From Actinomycetota bacterium (GTDB lineage: Bacteria; Actinomycetota; Actinomycetes; Actinomycetales; Microbacteriaceae), in assembly GCA_030840335.1 (NCBI GenBank), contig JAUZFR010000163.1, forward strand, positions 1 through 40,066: DNA of 40,066 nucleotides, in the 5' to 3' direction. Positions 6,362 to 15,520 of this stretch are shown in pieces; positions within the stretch are counted from its first letter, which is position 1, and each line of letters begins with the position of its first letter. Both the position numbers and the translations under genes were made by a program. Below the pieces are notes generated by a model. The model did no database searches and was not told where the DNA came from. It saw nothing but the letters and a program-made list of their open reading frames with translations.

Positions 6362-7939
6362 ATGAATTCCGCACCCCCCGAACTCCGCTCGAAAGCGAGC
6401 CTCCTGCCCGCGCTCGAGTTGGTTGGGCACGCATTGGCGAGTGTTCCCGCCACTGTGGATGCGTACCGGGCGCTCACCGATGCCGAGCTCACGGCGGCCG
6501 CGAGTTCGGTCAGTCACGACCGGGATTCGCTGGCAACCGTCAGTGCGCTGCTCGCGGGAGAGGTCGCCCACCGGTCGCGACCCGAGCTCGGGTCGCAGGG
6601 CCTCGCTCAGCGCACCGGGTATCGCACGGCCGAAGAGTTCGTCAAGGTGACGACGCGGGCATCGGGGCGGGATGCGGTGCAGGCGGTGAAGGCCGGAACC
6701 CTCCTCGCAGAGGCGGCCGATGACGGAACCGTAGATCCGCTCACCGGCGAAGTCGCCGCGCCGACGCAGCCGTGGCTGGCGCCCGTCGCCGCCGCGTTGG
6801 CGGCAGGCGAGCTGTCCTTGTCCGCTGCGGATGCAATCCGTAGCGGTCTCGGGTCTCCGAATTCCGCGGTGAATGTGCAGCAGTTGCGAGACGCTGCAAG
6901 TCGGCTGTGCGTTGCGGCTCGTTCCCTCGACCCTGACCGGCTTGCGCGCCGCGCACGCGAAGCGCGCACCGAGTTGGATGCCGCTGGTGTCGCCGTGCGC
7001 GAAGAAGAACGACGCGAGCAGCGTTCCCTCAGAGTTTTCGGCCTTCCGAACGGTATGGGCAAGCTGGTCTGGACCATGGATCCTGAGACGTTCGCGTCGG
7101 TCAAAGACCTTTACGACCGGGCAACCTCGCCCAAGCTTGGCGGTGTGCGATTCGTTGGCGGTGACGCGAAAGCGAAGATGGAGGAGATCCTCGCCGACTC
7201 GCGCACGCCCGAGCAGCTGGGTTCCGATTCCTTCCTTCAGTTGCTCATCGCGGGCGCTGACGCCGACTCCTCGACGCTCATCGGCAGCGGTGCACCGATC
7301 GTGAAACTTACTACGACTCTCAATACCCTCGAGTCTCTCGATACCCTCGAGCCTGGCGCCGGCCGCGGATATTTCGAAGGACAGGTCGACGCGGTCTCAA
7401 TCGCCACTGTCGAACGGCACCTCTGCGGAGGGAGCAGCACCGTCACCGTGTTTGACCACAACGGTCAACCGCTCGACCACGGTCACGAACAACGACTGTT
7501 CACCAAACGACAGAAGGCCGCTCTGGCCATTCGCGATGGAGGGTGCCGATGGACCAACTGCGACCGGCCACCGTCCTGGTCGGAGGCCCATCACATCCTC
7601 TGGTGGGGTCGCGACGCCGGTCCGACTGACGTCCGAAACGGCATCCTGCTCTGCAAACACCATCACTTATTGCTTCACAACAACGGGTGGGACATCATTC
7701 GCGAACCCGACGAGAACGGCATCGAGGATTACTGGCTGATCCCGCCGCCAGATGTGGACCCGCAACAGAAACGCATCGCCATGCCCAGCAAGAGTGCCGC
7801 CATGAACCAGCTCCGCGACGAGAGCGGGCGCGTGGACGGCGGTCTGGAGGGTGCCGGTCTCGCGGGTGCGGGTCTCTCGGGTGCGGGTCTGAAGGGCACT
7901 CGCCTGGGAGGTGGACGAAGTGAACTGCAGCCGGCTTAG
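6362..7939 (+). CDS. DUF222 domain / HNH endonuclease-type protein, SOS-controlled
   Basis: A 525-residue protein of the actinobacterial 13E12-repeat (DUF222-HNH) family. The long helical DUF222 region spans about residues 15-340. The HNH domain is near residues 395-445: RDGGCRWTNCDRPPSW supplies two of the zinc cysteines, then AHHILWW, an Asn in DVRNGILLC and CKHHHLLLHNNGW complete the His-Asn-His active site and metal site. The C-terminus carries a short five-residue repeat (GAGLA/GAGLS/GAGLK), encoded by 15-base DNA repeats. The start is ATG 6362; an upstream ATG at 6338 lies inside the SOS box and is rejected. These genes occur in many copies in Microbacteriaceae and Mycobacteriaceae; their targets are not established, and a mobile or DNA-damage role is proposed. 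Confidence 0.9.
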   Translation: MNSAPPELRSKASLLPALELVGHALASVPATVDAYRALTDAELTAAASSVSHDRDSLATVSALLAGEVAHRSRPELGSQGLAQRTGYRTAEEFVKVTTRASGRDAVQAVKAGTLLAEAADDGTVDPLTGEVAAPTQPWLAPVAAALAAGELSLSAADAIRSGLGSPNSAVNVQQLRDAASRLCVAARSLDPDRLARRAREARTELDAAGVAVREEERREQRSLRVFGLPNGMGKLVWTMDPETFASVKDLYDRATSPKLGGVRFVGGDAKAKMEEILADSRTPEQLGSDSFLQLLIAGADADSSTLIGSGAPIVKLTTTLNTLESLDTLEPGAGRGYFEGQVDAVSIATVERHLCGGSSTVTVFDHNGQPLDHGHEQRLFTKRQKAALAIRDGGCRWTNCDRPPSWSEAHHILWWGRDAGPTDVRNGILLCKHHHLLLHNNGWDIIREPDENGIEDYWLIPPPDVDPQQKRIAMPSKSAAMNQLRDESGRVDGGLEGAGLAGAGLSGAGLKGTRLGGGRSELQPA

Positions 7940-7952
7940 CGCGCGGGCCCCA

Positions 7953-8879
7953 CTAGCGAGCGGGCGCGTAGCGAATGCCCCAGCTTGCCTGCCAGGTCTC
8001 ACCGGGCTCAACCCAACGCAACGACTGTTGGGTGTTGAAGGCGTTCGCCGGCGCGGTCATCGGCTCGATTGCGATCGCCGTCACCTTGAGGGTTCCATGC
8101 GGGAAGATTCGCGTCGTGAATACCTGCACGTAGGGGAAGTTCTGGTCTTGCCAGAGCGAGACCGAGCGTCCATCCGGGGCCGACAGCACTGCGGTCACCT
8201 GACCATCGGGCGACACATCCCCGAACGCGTCATCGAGATCGAGGTCCGCGACGAGCCGACCACGACGAAGGTCGTAGTCAGTGCCTTCGACCGCAACCTC
8301 CGCGCTGACGTTGAGCCGCTCATCCACCGGAAAGCGAGTCGCAGCATGAACCGTCAGGGTCAGTTCGTCAGTCGCAACATCGCCAATCGAGAAGAAGGGA
8401 TGCGTGCCGATGGCAACCGGCGCTGGCGAATCCGACTCGTTGACGATTCGATGAGTCACGGTCAACCCGTCGTCGACGAGTTCGTACGTCACTTCCGTTT
8501 CGAGCAGAAACGGGTACCCGTGCTGCGGGTAGACCGTCGCAGCGAGCGTCAGCGAACTCTCGGTGCGCTCCACGAAACGGTAGGCCGTGAATCGCAGGAG
8601 TCCGTGGATGGCATTGTGGCGGTCCGGCTCGGTAAGGTCCAGTTGCTGTTTCTCGCCGCCCAGCATCCATTGTCCGTCCGGGATGCGGTTGGGCCAGGGC
8701 ACGAGCACGATACCGTCACCAAAAGGCGGCTTCGAGTGCTCCGGATACGGCTGCGTCAGATCGACTCCACCAATGCGCAGGGTGCGAATCGCGGCCGCCA
8801 CCTGGGTGATGATCGCCTCCGCATCGCCATTCGGAGTCGAACGAGTCAGTACGTATTGTTCACCGGTGGGCGCGCGCAT
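7953..8879 (-). CDS. galM: Aldose 1-epimerase family protein (galactose mutarotase)
   Basis: A 308-residue enzyme of the GalM superfamily, which interconverts alpha and beta anomers of hexoses such as galactose. Visible blocks: LVPWPNRIPDG (substrate-binding Asn-Arg), NAIHGLLRFTAYRF (conserved His), GTHPFFSIG (second catalytic His region), LWQDQNFPYVQVFT and the C-terminal AIEPMTAPANAFN with the catalytic Glu. The first 10-15 residues vary among homologs. TAGGCT, six bases ahead of the ATG, fits an actinobacterial -10 element for a leaderless transcript. It sits beside the galactose repressor and galTK, so it completes a Leloir-pathway set, although it is transcribed away from galTK and separately from the repressor. 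Confidence 0.88.
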   Translation of the reverse strand: MRAPTGEQYVLTRSTPNGDAEAIITQVAAAIRTLRIGGVDLTQPYPEHSKPPFGDGIVLVPWPNRIPDGQWMLGGEKQQLDLTEPDRHNAIHGLLRFTAYRFVERTESSLTLAATVYPQHGYPFLLETEVTYELVDDGLTVTHRIVNESDSPAPVAIGTHPFFSIGDVATDELTLTVHAATRFPVDERLNVSAEVAVEGTDYDLRRGRLVADLDLDDAFGDVSPDGQVTAVLSAPDGRSVSLWQDQNFPYVQVFTTRIFPHGTLKVTAIAIEPMTAPANAFNTQQSLRWVEPGETWQASWGIRYAPAR

Positions 8880-8933
8880 TCGCCCAGCCTATCCCCGCGG
8901 CGAATCGGGCCGTTCGCCCATCGGCTCGTCCGT

Positions 8934-9743
8934 TCATTGACCTATCGGCTCGTCGGCCCGCAGCACCTCGACGCCGAGCGAACGGATGCTGGCGATGGTG
9001 TGCTCGGGCGGGGTCCCGCTGGTCACCAGAACGTCGAAATCGGCGACGGCTCCGATCACGCCCAGATGCACCTGGTTGAGCTTGCTGCCGTCCGCGATCA
9101 GGATGCGGCGGGTCGACGACTGCACCATCCGCCGTTTCACCTCGGCTTCCGGAAAATTGATGTTCGTCACGCCCTGTTCGACGTCGACCCCGTTGCATCC
9201 AATGATCGCGAGATCGGCATGCACCGACTCGAGAAACCCGGAGACGCCGGGATTGACCAGCGAGTGCTGAAGCGGCCGCAATGTGCCACCAGTCATCACG
9301 ACGGTGAAGCGTGGCAGCGCGGCCTCGAGCGCCAGTGCGATCGACAGACCGTTCGTGACAATCGTCACATCCGTAAGGTCTGCGCGGCGTACCAGCGCGG
9401 TCGCGACCGCGAGCGCAGTCGAACCGACGTCGAGAATGACGCTCTGTCCGGGGGCCACGAGGGATGCGGCAGCCTCGCCAATCGCCCGTTTCGACTCGGC
9501 GGCCTGCGACAGGGCCTGTTCAAGGGAAGGCTCGGGCGCACGAGGGCTCGCGGGCATGGCCCCGCCGTGCACGCGAACGACATCGCCGGCGATCTCGAGC
9601 GAGCTCAGGTCGCCGCGAATCGTGACCTCGCTCACCTCGAACTCGGCGGCGGCATCCGTGACGCGCACGAATCCACGCTCTGCCACGAAAACCACCAGTC
9701 GCGCGCGACGATCGGAGGTCGACTCCCGGGCGATGTTCGTCAC
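8934..9743 (-). CDS. DeoR-family repressor, probably of the galactose operon
   Basis: A 269-residue regulator. The N-terminal winged helix includes VRVTDAAAEFEVSEVTIRGDL and ends VVRVHGGAM, the DeoR family hallmark. The C-terminal sugar-phosphate sensor domain (from about residue 75) shows GQSVILDVGSTALAVA, TIVTNGLSIALALE, VMTGGTLRP, GCNGVD and LIADGSKLNQVHLG. The start is GTG 9743, with AAGGATG nine bases upstream; longer readings run antisense to galT and are rejected. It is divergent from galT across a 57-base region holding a perfect palindrome, so it almost certainly represses galTK and itself, released by a sugar phosphate. The exact inducer is not visible. Confidence 0.88.
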   Translation of the reverse strand: MTNIARESTSDRRARLVVFVAERGFVRVTDAAAEFEVSEVTIRGDLSSLEIAGDVVRVHGGAMPASPRAPEPSLEQALSQAAESKRAIGEAAASLVAPGQSVILDVGSTALAVATALVRRADLTDVTIVTNGLSIALALEAALPRFTVVMTGGTLRPLQHSLVNPGVSGFLESVHADLAIIGCNGVDVEQGVTNINFPEAEVKRRMVQSSTRRILIADGSKLNQVHLGVIGAVADFDVLVTSGTPPEHTIASIRSLGVEVLRADEPIGQ

Positions 9744-9759
9744 GTCTCGATCATCCTTA

Positions 9760-9796
9760 CTTTCGATATCGAAAGGTCTTTCTTTCGGTATCGTAA
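9760..9796. promoter_or_regulatory. DeoR-type operator in the divergent regulator/galT promoter
   Basis: CTTTCGATATCGAAAG (9760-9775) is a perfect 16-bp palindrome. A partial second copy, CTTTCGGTATCG (9782-9793), follows in the same phase 22 bases on. TATCGT (9789-9794) could serve as the -10 element of galT, giving a leaderless start at 9801, so a repressor on both sites would block it directly. Confidence 0.75.
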
Positions 9797-9800
9797 TCAT

Positions 9801-10970
9801 ATGAGCAACATCGAGAGCGCTGCCGGCGAGCCTGTCGCGATGTCGGCGGGAATCGTCAAACGCGCGACCACCCTCGCCGACGGCCGCGAACTGATCTACT
9901 TCGACGACCCCGGCACGAAACTTACCCCAACTAGAAAGATGGATGCTCGCAAGCTCGACCCCCGACCCGCAACCGCAGTCATGCGGCAAGACATCCTGAC
10001 TGGTGAATGGATCTCGATCGCCGCAGCGCGTCAGAATCGCGCGTTCCTTCCACCAGCAGATCAGGACCCACTGGCACCCGCATCGCCAACCAATCCGTCC
10101 GAGATCCCGGACAACTATGACGTCGCGGTGTTTGAGAATCGTTCGCCCTCGTTCGGGCCGGCTCTTGCCAATGTGGCTGAACTCGACGCGCAGAAGAGCC
10201 TTAGCGAACTGTCGCAGATCGGGCTCGGCCGCAGCCGCACGAGCGTCGGCCGGTGCGAGGTCGTCTGTTTCAGCCCAGCGACCGAAGGGTCGTTTGGTAC
10301 GCAGACACCCACCCGAGCGCGCACGGTGATCGAAGCCTGGGCCGACCGCACGGCCGCGCTCTCGGCGCTCCCGGGCGTGCAGCAGGTGTTCCCCTTCGAG
10401 AATCGCGGCGAGGCAATCGGTGTCACTCTGCATCATCCTCACGGCCAGATCTACGCCTATCCATTCGTGACGCCACGCACCACACGGGTGCTCGAGTCGA
10501 TCGCCACCGTGGGGCCAGACCTGTTCCAGCGCATCCTGGAAAGTGAACGAGGCAGCGAGCGGGTCGTCCTCAGCGGCGAGCACTGGACGGCGTTCGTGCC
10601 ATTCGCGGCACGCTGGCCCATCGAGGTGCACATGCTTCCGCACCGCCACATCCCGGACTTCGCTGCGACGAACGAAGCCGAACGCGACGAACTCGCCATC
10701 CTGTACCTGCGACTTCTGCGTGGCATCGACAAGCTGTACGACACCCCGACTCCGTACATCGCCGCGTGGCACCAGGCACCGGTCAACGTCGGTCACGACG
10801 ACGTGCGGCTCATGCTCCAGGTCACGTCCCCGCGCCGCGCGGAGAGCAAACTGAAGTATCTCGCCGGCTCGGAATCCGCAATGGGCGCCTTTATCGGTGA
10901 TGTACCGCCCGAACAATCCGCCGCGTTCATCCGCGAGGGCTTGAGCCGATTGGAAGTGACCTCAGCATGA
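9801..10970 (+). CDS. galT: Galactose-1-phosphate uridylyltransferase
   Basis: A 389-residue enzyme of the HIT superfamily that swaps UMP between UDP-glucose and galactose-1-phosphate in the Leloir pathway. The active-site His-Pro-His lies in GVTLHHPHGQIYAYP (about residues 212-226), where the second His is the uridylylated nucleophile. Other family blocks are MRQDILTGEWISIAAARQ near residue 60, PFENRGEAIG before the active site, PIEVHMLPHRH and AWHQAPVN. The start is ATG 9801, 58 bases from the divergent repressor start. There is no Shine-Dalgarno and a -10-like TATCGT lies seven bases ahead, so it is probably leaderless. Its stop overlaps the galK start as ATGA. The open frame extends far upstream, but that part is antisense to galM and the repressor. 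Confidence 0.95.
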   Translation: MSNIESAAGEPVAMSAGIVKRATTLADGRELIYFDDPGTKLTPTRKMDARKLDPRPATAVMRQDILTGEWISIAAARQNRAFLPPADQDPLAPASPTNPSEIPDNYDVAVFENRSPSFGPALANVAELDAQKSLSELSQIGLGRSRTSVGRCEVVCFSPATEGSFGTQTPTRARTVIEAWADRTAALSALPGVQQVFPFENRGEAIGVTLHHPHGQIYAYPFVTPRTTRVLESIATVGPDLFQRILESERGSERVVLSGEHWTAFVPFAARWPIEVHMLPHRHIPDFAATNEAERDELAILYLRLLRGIDKLYDTPTPYIAAWHQAPVNVGHDDVRLMLQVTSPRRAESKLKYLAGSESAMGAFIGDVPPEQSAAFIREGLSRLEVTSA

Positions 10971-12124
10971 GCGACATCCGCGACGACGTTCGCGACACCT
11001 TTGCCGAGTTGTACGGTGCCCAGCCAGACGGCCTCTGGTCCGCGCCGGGACGAGTCAACCTCATCGGCGAACACACCGACTACAACGAGGGTTTCGTTCT
11101 TCCGTTCGCGATCAACCGTCGCACGGTGCTCGCCCTTGGCCTTCGGGATGATCGACGACTGCGAGTCGGCAGCGCGTTCGCCGATGAGGTGGTCGAGATT
11201 GCTCTCGACGAGTTGGCGCCCGACGCCCTGCATGGGTGGTCGGCCTACCCGCTCGGCGTCGCCTGGGCGTTCGGCCAATTTGGCGCAGATCTTGCTGGTG
11301 CTCCCGGGGTCGACATCTACCTCGAGTCGACAGTCCCTGTTGGCGCGGGGCTGTCGTCGTCTGCGGCGATCGAAAGCGCGGTCGCCGTCGCACTCAATGA
11401 TGTGTGGCAACTCGGCTTCGATCGACAAACCCTCGCCAAAGTCGGCCAGCTCGCAGAAAACCGCGCGGTCGGCGCCCCGACGGGGATCATGGATCAGTCC
11501 GCATCACTGCTCGGCCGCAAAGACTCCGCCGTATTCCTCGATTGCCGGAGTCTCGATTCTGAAGTGGTTCCACTCGGATTGGCCGAAGACGATCTCCAGC
11601 TGCTCATCATCGACACTGGCGTAAGCCACGATCACGCGACGGGCGGATACGCGGACCGCCGCGCGTCCTGCGAGAAGGGTGCGCGCATCCTCGGCGTGGA
11701 ATCGCTCCGTGATGTTTCCGTCGACGACCTTCCACAGGCACGTGAGCTGCTCGATGACGAGACCTTTCGCCGAGTGCGGCATGTCGTTACAGAGAATCAG
11801 CGCGTTCTGGACACGGTTCGAACCGTTCGCGAACAGGGCCCGACCGCGATCGGGCCCCTCCTGGACGCGTCGCACGTTTCGATGCGTGACGACTTCGAGA
11901 TCTCGGTACCCGAGCTCGATCTTGCTGTCGAGACAGCTCAGGCCAACGGAGCGATCGGAGCCCGGATGACCGGTGGCGGCTTCGGCGGGGCGGCCATCGC
12001 GCTCGTCTCGAGCGAGGGTGTTTCGCGAATCCAGGTCGCCATCGACGGCGCATTCGCCGAGCACGGTTTCGGTCAGCCAACGATGTTCGTGGTCACGGCA
12101 TCGGATGGTGCGACACGGGAGTAG
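10967..12124 (+). CDS. galK: Galactokinase
   Basis: A 385-residue GHMP-family kinase that phosphorylates galactose at C1 with ATP. All three GHMP motifs are present: the galactokinase signature GRVNLIGEHTDYNEGFVLP near residue 28, the ATP-binding PVGAGLSSSAAIE near residue 125, and ARMTGGGFGGAAI near residue 335. The catalytic Asp lies in APTGIMDQSAS and the sugar-binding GVSHDHATGGYADRR stretch follows. Length is usual for the family. Translation is coupled to galT through the ATGA overlap. No galE (UDP-glucose 4-epimerase) is in the window, so the pathway must be completed elsewhere. Confidence 0.96.
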   Translation: MSDIRDDVRDTFAELYGAQPDGLWSAPGRVNLIGEHTDYNEGFVLPFAINRRTVLALGLRDDRRLRVGSAFADEVVEIALDELAPDALHGWSAYPLGVAWAFGQFGADLAGAPGVDIYLESTVPVGAGLSSSAAIESAVAVALNDVWQLGFDRQTLAKVGQLAENRAVGAPTGIMDQSASLLGRKDSAVFLDCRSLDSEVVPLGLAEDDLQLLIIDTGVSHDHATGGYADRRASCEKGARILGVESLRDVSVDDLPQARELLDDETFRRVRHVVTENQRVLDTVRTVREQGPTAIGPLLDASHVSMRDDFEISVPELDLAVETAQANGAIGARMTGGGFGGAAIALVSSEGVSRIQVAIDGAFAEHGFGQPTMFVVTASDGATRE

Positions 12125-12143
12125 GGGGGCGGACTACCACGAC

Positions 12144-12179
12144 GCGCGACCAGCCGGGGGCCGACTATCCGGGTCGCGC
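12144..12179 (+). terminator. Hairpin after galK, possible terminator
   Basis: GCGCGACC (12144-12151) pairs exactly with GGTCGCGC (12172-12179). CCGG/CCGG inside can add to the stem. It lies 20 bases after the galK stop and lacks a T-run. Confidence 0.45.
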
Positions 12180-12229
12180 ACCGATCCACGGTTAGGGTTG
12201 CAGCAACCAAACCAAGGGAGCAGCATCCT

Positions 12230-13162
12230 GTGTTTCGACTGAACTCCCGCGAGCGCGCCGGCAAGCGCGCTGGCAGGATCACCGGCAAGCGCACTGGCAA
12301 CATCACCGGCAAGCGCGCTGGCAACATCACGGGCAAGCGCGCTGGCAACATCACGGGCAGGTTCACCGGCATCGCGCTTGCGCTCGTCGCGGTGACCACC
12401 CTGAGCGGATGCTTCGGAGCGCCGACATCCACCGGCTCGGCCGCCCCGAGCACACAGCCGACGTCGGCGGCGTCCCCGCCGGTTGGCTCGACACCCATCG
12501 CGGCCCCCACACAGACTCCCGTGCCCACACCAACGGCGACACCTACACCGACTCCCCCACCGGCCATCGTCGATCCGACTGTGCTGTTCGTCATCACCGC
12601 AACCGTGGTCGGCAAGTACGGAGCAAAAGTCGACCTTGTGCAAAAGGTCTACAAGCCAGTCGACTCGACCGCAAGCATGACGAAGGACACCGCCATACTC
12701 GATGAGCAGTGCGGCGGGTGGGAAGCAATGTTCCCCACCCGCAAGTTCGTCACGACCCGCGTGACATCAACGATTGAGCCGGGCACCGGAGTGTGGTCCA
12801 AGTACGACCCGATCGGTGTCGACATGAACGGATACCCAGCCTGGTCCGGGCAGTACAGCGGATTCCAGTCGGCCTGCGCAACTGTGGTCGTGAAGATGGG
12901 CGGCCTCATTCATGGCGTCGTTCCGGTGCCGGCAACCAACTCGGCTAACGCGACAATGGGCTGGGCGCGCATCGACTACGGTTTTGCGATCGCCGAGGAT
13001 CCGGGCTCGACTTCGGCACCGCGGAAAGGCGACCTGCAGTTCACGGCTTGCGCCATCTCGCTGAGCGACTATGCAAAGAGTGCGAGCACTGTCGCGGCAA
13101 AGTGGGCGACCCAGGTGCAGTCGAACCCGGGCCTCGAGTGCCGGTTCGGGGTCGGATTCTAG
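12230..13162 (+). CDS. Secreted lipoprotein with basic repeat N-terminus, function unknown
   Basis: A 310-residue protein starting at GTG with AGGGAG nine bases ahead. Residues 8-45 are unusual: four copies of an 8-residue basic unit (GKRAGNIT and variants) precede the true signal helix (GIALALVAVTTLSGC), whose lipobox LSGC marks acylation at the Cys. A Thr/Pro/Ser-rich spacer (about residues 65-105, PTPTATPTPTPPP) leads to a roughly 200-residue C-terminal domain with three or four Cys and conserved-looking WEAMFPTRKFV, YPAWSGQYSGFQ and GWARIDYGFAI blocks, which I do not recognise. The repeats give the signal peptide an exceptionally long, strongly positive n-region. A 13-bp palindrome (GGTTGC-A-GCAACC, 12196-12208) lies just upstream and may be an operator or leader hairpin. 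Confidence 0.75.
   Translation: MFRLNSRERAGKRAGRITGKRTGNITGKRAGNITGKRAGNITGRFTGIALALVAVTTLSGCFGAPTSTGSAAPSTQPTSAASPPVGSTPIAAPTQTPVPTPTATPTPTPPPAIVDPTVLFVITATVVGKYGAKVDLVQKVYKPVDSTASMTKDTAILDEQCGGWEAMFPTRKFVTTRVTSTIEPGTGVWSKYDPIGVDMNGYPAWSGQYSGFQSACATVVVKMGGLIHGVVPVPATNSANATMGWARIDYGFAIAEDPGSTSAPRKGDLQFTACAISLSDYAKSASTVAAKWATQVQSNPGLECRFGVGF
12260..12355 (+). repeat. Four tandem 24-bp repeats inside the lipoprotein signal region
   Basis: Four head-to-tail units of 24 bases, each beginning GGCAAGCGC. Units 3 and 4 are identical; unit 2 differs from them at two positions and unit 1 at a few more. A partial fifth unit (GGCAGGTTCACC) follows. Because 24 is a multiple of three, changes in copy number would keep the frame. 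Confidence 0.95.
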
Positions 13163-13203
13163 GTCAGGGAGGGCAGGTTTGCTACGGCGTTTCCGGGCTA
13201 CGG

Positions 13204-14085
13204 TCAGCCGACCAGACGCTCCGCCGCATTCACGACGTTGTGGAGCAACATCGCCCGCGTCATCGGTCCCACACCACCCGGATTCGGCGACAACCAACCG
13301 GCAACCTCAGCCACCGCCGGATCGACATCACCCGCGAGCTTCGCCCTGCCGCTTTCCGTCACGCCGACACGAGTGACTCCAACATCGAGAACGACCGCAC
13401 CGGCCTTCACCCAGTCGGCCTTCACCAGGTGCGGCACTCCAACCGCAGCGACGACTATGTCACCCGTAGCGACCACCGCGGGCAAATTGTCGGTGCGGGA
13501 ATGCGTGAGAGTAACCGTCGCATCGATGCCCTTGCGTGTGAGCAACAGACCAAGCGGACGCCCCACGGTGATGCCGCGACCAATGACAACCACGTGACGC
13601 CCCGAAATCTCGACACCGTAACGCTGCATCAACTCGACAATGCCAGCCGGGGTGCAGGGCAACGGCGAAGTCAGAATGCCGTCCACACCGAGAACCAGGC
13701 GGCCAAGATTGGTCGGATGCAGACCATCCGCATCCTTACTCGGGTCGACGAGTTCGAGCATCGCGTTCTCGTCAATCGCACCGGGAAGCGGCAACTGCAC
13801 GATGTATCCGGTCACTCGCGGATCGGCATTCAGCTCAGCGATCGCGGCGCGAACATCCTGTTCGGATGCCGTCTCGGGAAGATCGACGCGAATCGACTCC
13901 ATACCGACCTCGGCGCAGTCGCGATGCTTGCCTGCTACATAAGCGAGCGACCCGGGGTCGGTACCGACGAGAAGGGTTCCGAGACCGGGAACGATGCCCT
14001 TATCCCGCAACGCCGCAATTCGGATCTTCAGTTCGTCTTTGATCGCGCTCGCAACGGCGACGCCGTCGAGTTTTTGTGCGGTCAC
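13204..14085 (-). CDS. folD: Bifunctional methylene-THF dehydrogenase / methenyl-THF cyclohydrolase
   Basis: A 293-residue cytoplasmic enzyme that converts 5,10-methylene-THF to 10-formyl-THF using NADP+. Key blocks: [15 protein letters not shown] (the Tyr-x3-Lys catalytic region), [29 protein letters not shown], the Rossmann segment [14 protein letters not shown], and the C-terminal [13 protein letters not shown]. The start is GTG 14085, with AGGAG at good spacing; the longer ATG reading lacks a site. It follows glyA by 56 bases on the same strand, so both should be controlled by the ZTP riboswitch upstream of glyA. GlyA makes the methylene-THF that FolD uses, giving one-carbon units for purine synthesis. 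Confidence 0.96.
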   Translation of the reverse strand: MTAQKLDGVAVASAIKDELKIRIAALRDKGIVPGLGTLLVGTDPGSLAYVAGKHRDCAEVGMESIRVDLPETASEQDVRAAIAELNADPRVTGYIVQLPLPGAIDENAMLELVDPSKDADGLHPTNLGRLVLGVDGILTSPLPCTPAGIVELMQRYGVEISGRHVVVIGRGITVGRPLGLLLTRKGIDATVTLTHSRTDNLPAVVATGDIVVAAVGVPHLVKADWVKAGAVVLDVGVTRVGVTESGRAKLAGDVDPAVAEVAGWLSPNPGGVGPMTRAMLLHNVVNAAERLVG

Positions 14086-14141
14086 GTGTTTCTCCTCAAG
14101 ACTGGTGCTCACGACAGCTGGCCACGGCTGATTCTGAGCAC

Positions 14142-15437
14142 TTACTTCCAGGTACCGGGCGACTCGAGTCCGGGGTAGAGCGGATACCCGTCAGTGAGTT
14201 TCAGCACACGAGCACGGAGCGCGGCGACATCCGGTTCGGGCTTCAGAGCGGTCGCGATGATGTCCGCAACCTCAGTGAACTCTTCGTCACCGAAACCACG
14301 TGTTGCGAGCGCTGCAGTTCCGATGCGAACACCCGACGGCGTCATCGGCGGACGCGGGTCGAACGGCACCGCATTGCGGTTCACGGTAATACCCGCTTCG
14401 TGCAGGATGTCTTCGGCCTGCTGACCGTGGATCGCCGCGTTACGCAGGTCCGCAAGCACCAGATGCACATCCGTTCCGCCGGTGAGCACGTCGATGTTCG
14501 CCGCCTTCGCATCCGGCGCGGTCAGACGTTCGGCCAGGATCTGCGCGCCACGGATCGTGCGCTCCTGCCGATCCTTGAACTCGGGCTCGGCCGCCAGCTT
14601 GAATGCGGTCGCTTTGGCGGCGATGACGTGCATGAGCGGTCCGCCCTGCTGGCCAGGGAACACGTTCGAGTTGATCTTCTTCTGCAGGTCCAGATCGTTG
14701 GTCAGGATGAAGCCCGACCGCGGACCACCGATCGTCTTGTGAACCGTCGACGAGGTGACGTGCGCGTGCGGCACAGGCGAAGGATGCAGACCAGCCGCGA
14801 CGAGCCCGGCGAAGTGAGCCATGTCCACCCAGAGAACAGCGCCAACCTCATCCGCAATCGCGCGGAATGCAGCGAAGTCGAGCTGACGTGGGTAAGCCGA
14901 CCAGCCGGCGATCAGCACCTGGGGGCGTACCTCGAGCGCCTTCTCGCGCACGACATCCATATCGACACGGAAGGTCTGTGGATCGACGCCATACGCGTGC
15001 GCCTCATACAGCTTGCCGGAGAAGTTGAGGCGCATGCCGTGTGTCAGGTGACCGCCGTGAGCGAGCTCGAGTCCGAGGATGCGGTCGCCCGGTGTCGCGA
15101 TCGCCGCGAGCACCGCGGCATTCGCCTGCGCACCCGAGTGCGGCTGCACGTTTGCGTAGGCGGCGCCGAAGAGGCTCTTCGCCCGGTCGATGGCGAGCTG
15201 CTCAGCGACATCCACGAATTCGCAGCCGCCGTAGTAGCGACGACCCGGGTAGCCCTCGGCGTACTTGTTGGTGAGCACGGAGCCCTGGGATTCGAGCACA
15301 GCGCGCGGAACGAAGTTCTCGCTCGCGATCATCTCGAGCGTGCCTCGCTGGCGACCAAGCTCACTGGCCAGAACGGCCGCGATCTCCGGGTCTACCTCGG
15401 AGAGAGGCGCGTTGAAAGAGGATGAAGTGGAAGACAC
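14142..15437 (-). CDS. glyA: Serine hydroxymethyltransferase
   Basis: A 431-residue PLP enzyme that converts serine and THF to glycine and 5,10-methylene-THF. Characteristic blocks: [13 protein letters not shown] near the N-terminus, [28 protein letters not shown], the [12 protein letters not shown] stretch, the PLP lysine in [13 protein letters not shown] and [13 protein letters not shown]. Length is normal. GTG 15437 is the start, with AAGGAG six bases upstream. The 5' leader carries a ZTP riboswitch, so expression should rise when the purine intermediate AICAR/ZMP or ZTP builds up, that is, when 10-formyl-THF is short. It forms an operon with folD. Confidence 0.97.
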   Translation of the reverse strand: MSSTSSSFNAPLSEVDPEIAAVLASELGRQRGTLEMIASENFVPRAVLESQGSVLTNKYAEGYPGRRYYGGCEFVDVAEQLAIDRAKSLFGAAYANVQPHSGAQANAAVLAAIATPGDRILGLELAHGGHLTHGMRLNFSGKLYEAHAYGVDPQTFRVDMDVVREKALEVRPQVLIAGWSAYPRQLDFAAFRAIADEVGAVLWVDMAHFAGLVAAGLHPSPVPHAHVTSSTVHKTIGGPRSGFILTNDLDLQKKINSNVFPGQQGGPLMHVIAAKATAFKLAAEPEFKDRQERTIRGAQILAERLTAPDAKAANIDVLTGGTDVHLVLADLRNAAIHGQQAEDILHEAGITVNRNAVPFDPRPPMTPSGVRIGTAALATRGFGDEEFTEVADIIATALKPEPDVAALRARVLKLTDGYPLYPGLESPGTWK

Positions 15438-15520
15438 TGGCGCTCCTTATTTGTGTGACATGGCCGAATCGATATTGCTACCGAAATTGCACCGTGGATG
15501 GTGTTCCCGGTGGGTTCGCA

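Noticed and set aside
9744-10916. A 390-codon N-terminal extension of the DeoR repressor
   Set aside because: It is antisense to galT and lacks recognisable domains; GTG 9743 has a ribosome-binding site and matches DeoR protein length.
7911-10970. A 1019-codon plus-strand open frame running into galT
   Set aside because: Its first 630 codons are antisense to galM and the DeoR repressor, with no family features; only the galT part from 9801 is real. Long antisense frames are common at this GC content.
12260-12355. CRISPR-like array
   Set aside because: The units are directly adjacent with no spacers, lie in frame inside a coding region and have 24-bp period.
15438-15520. Intrinsic terminator as the riboswitch expression platform
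   Set aside because: Only a weak 5-bp hairpin (CACCG/CGGTG) without a T-run was found, so no terminator is listed.
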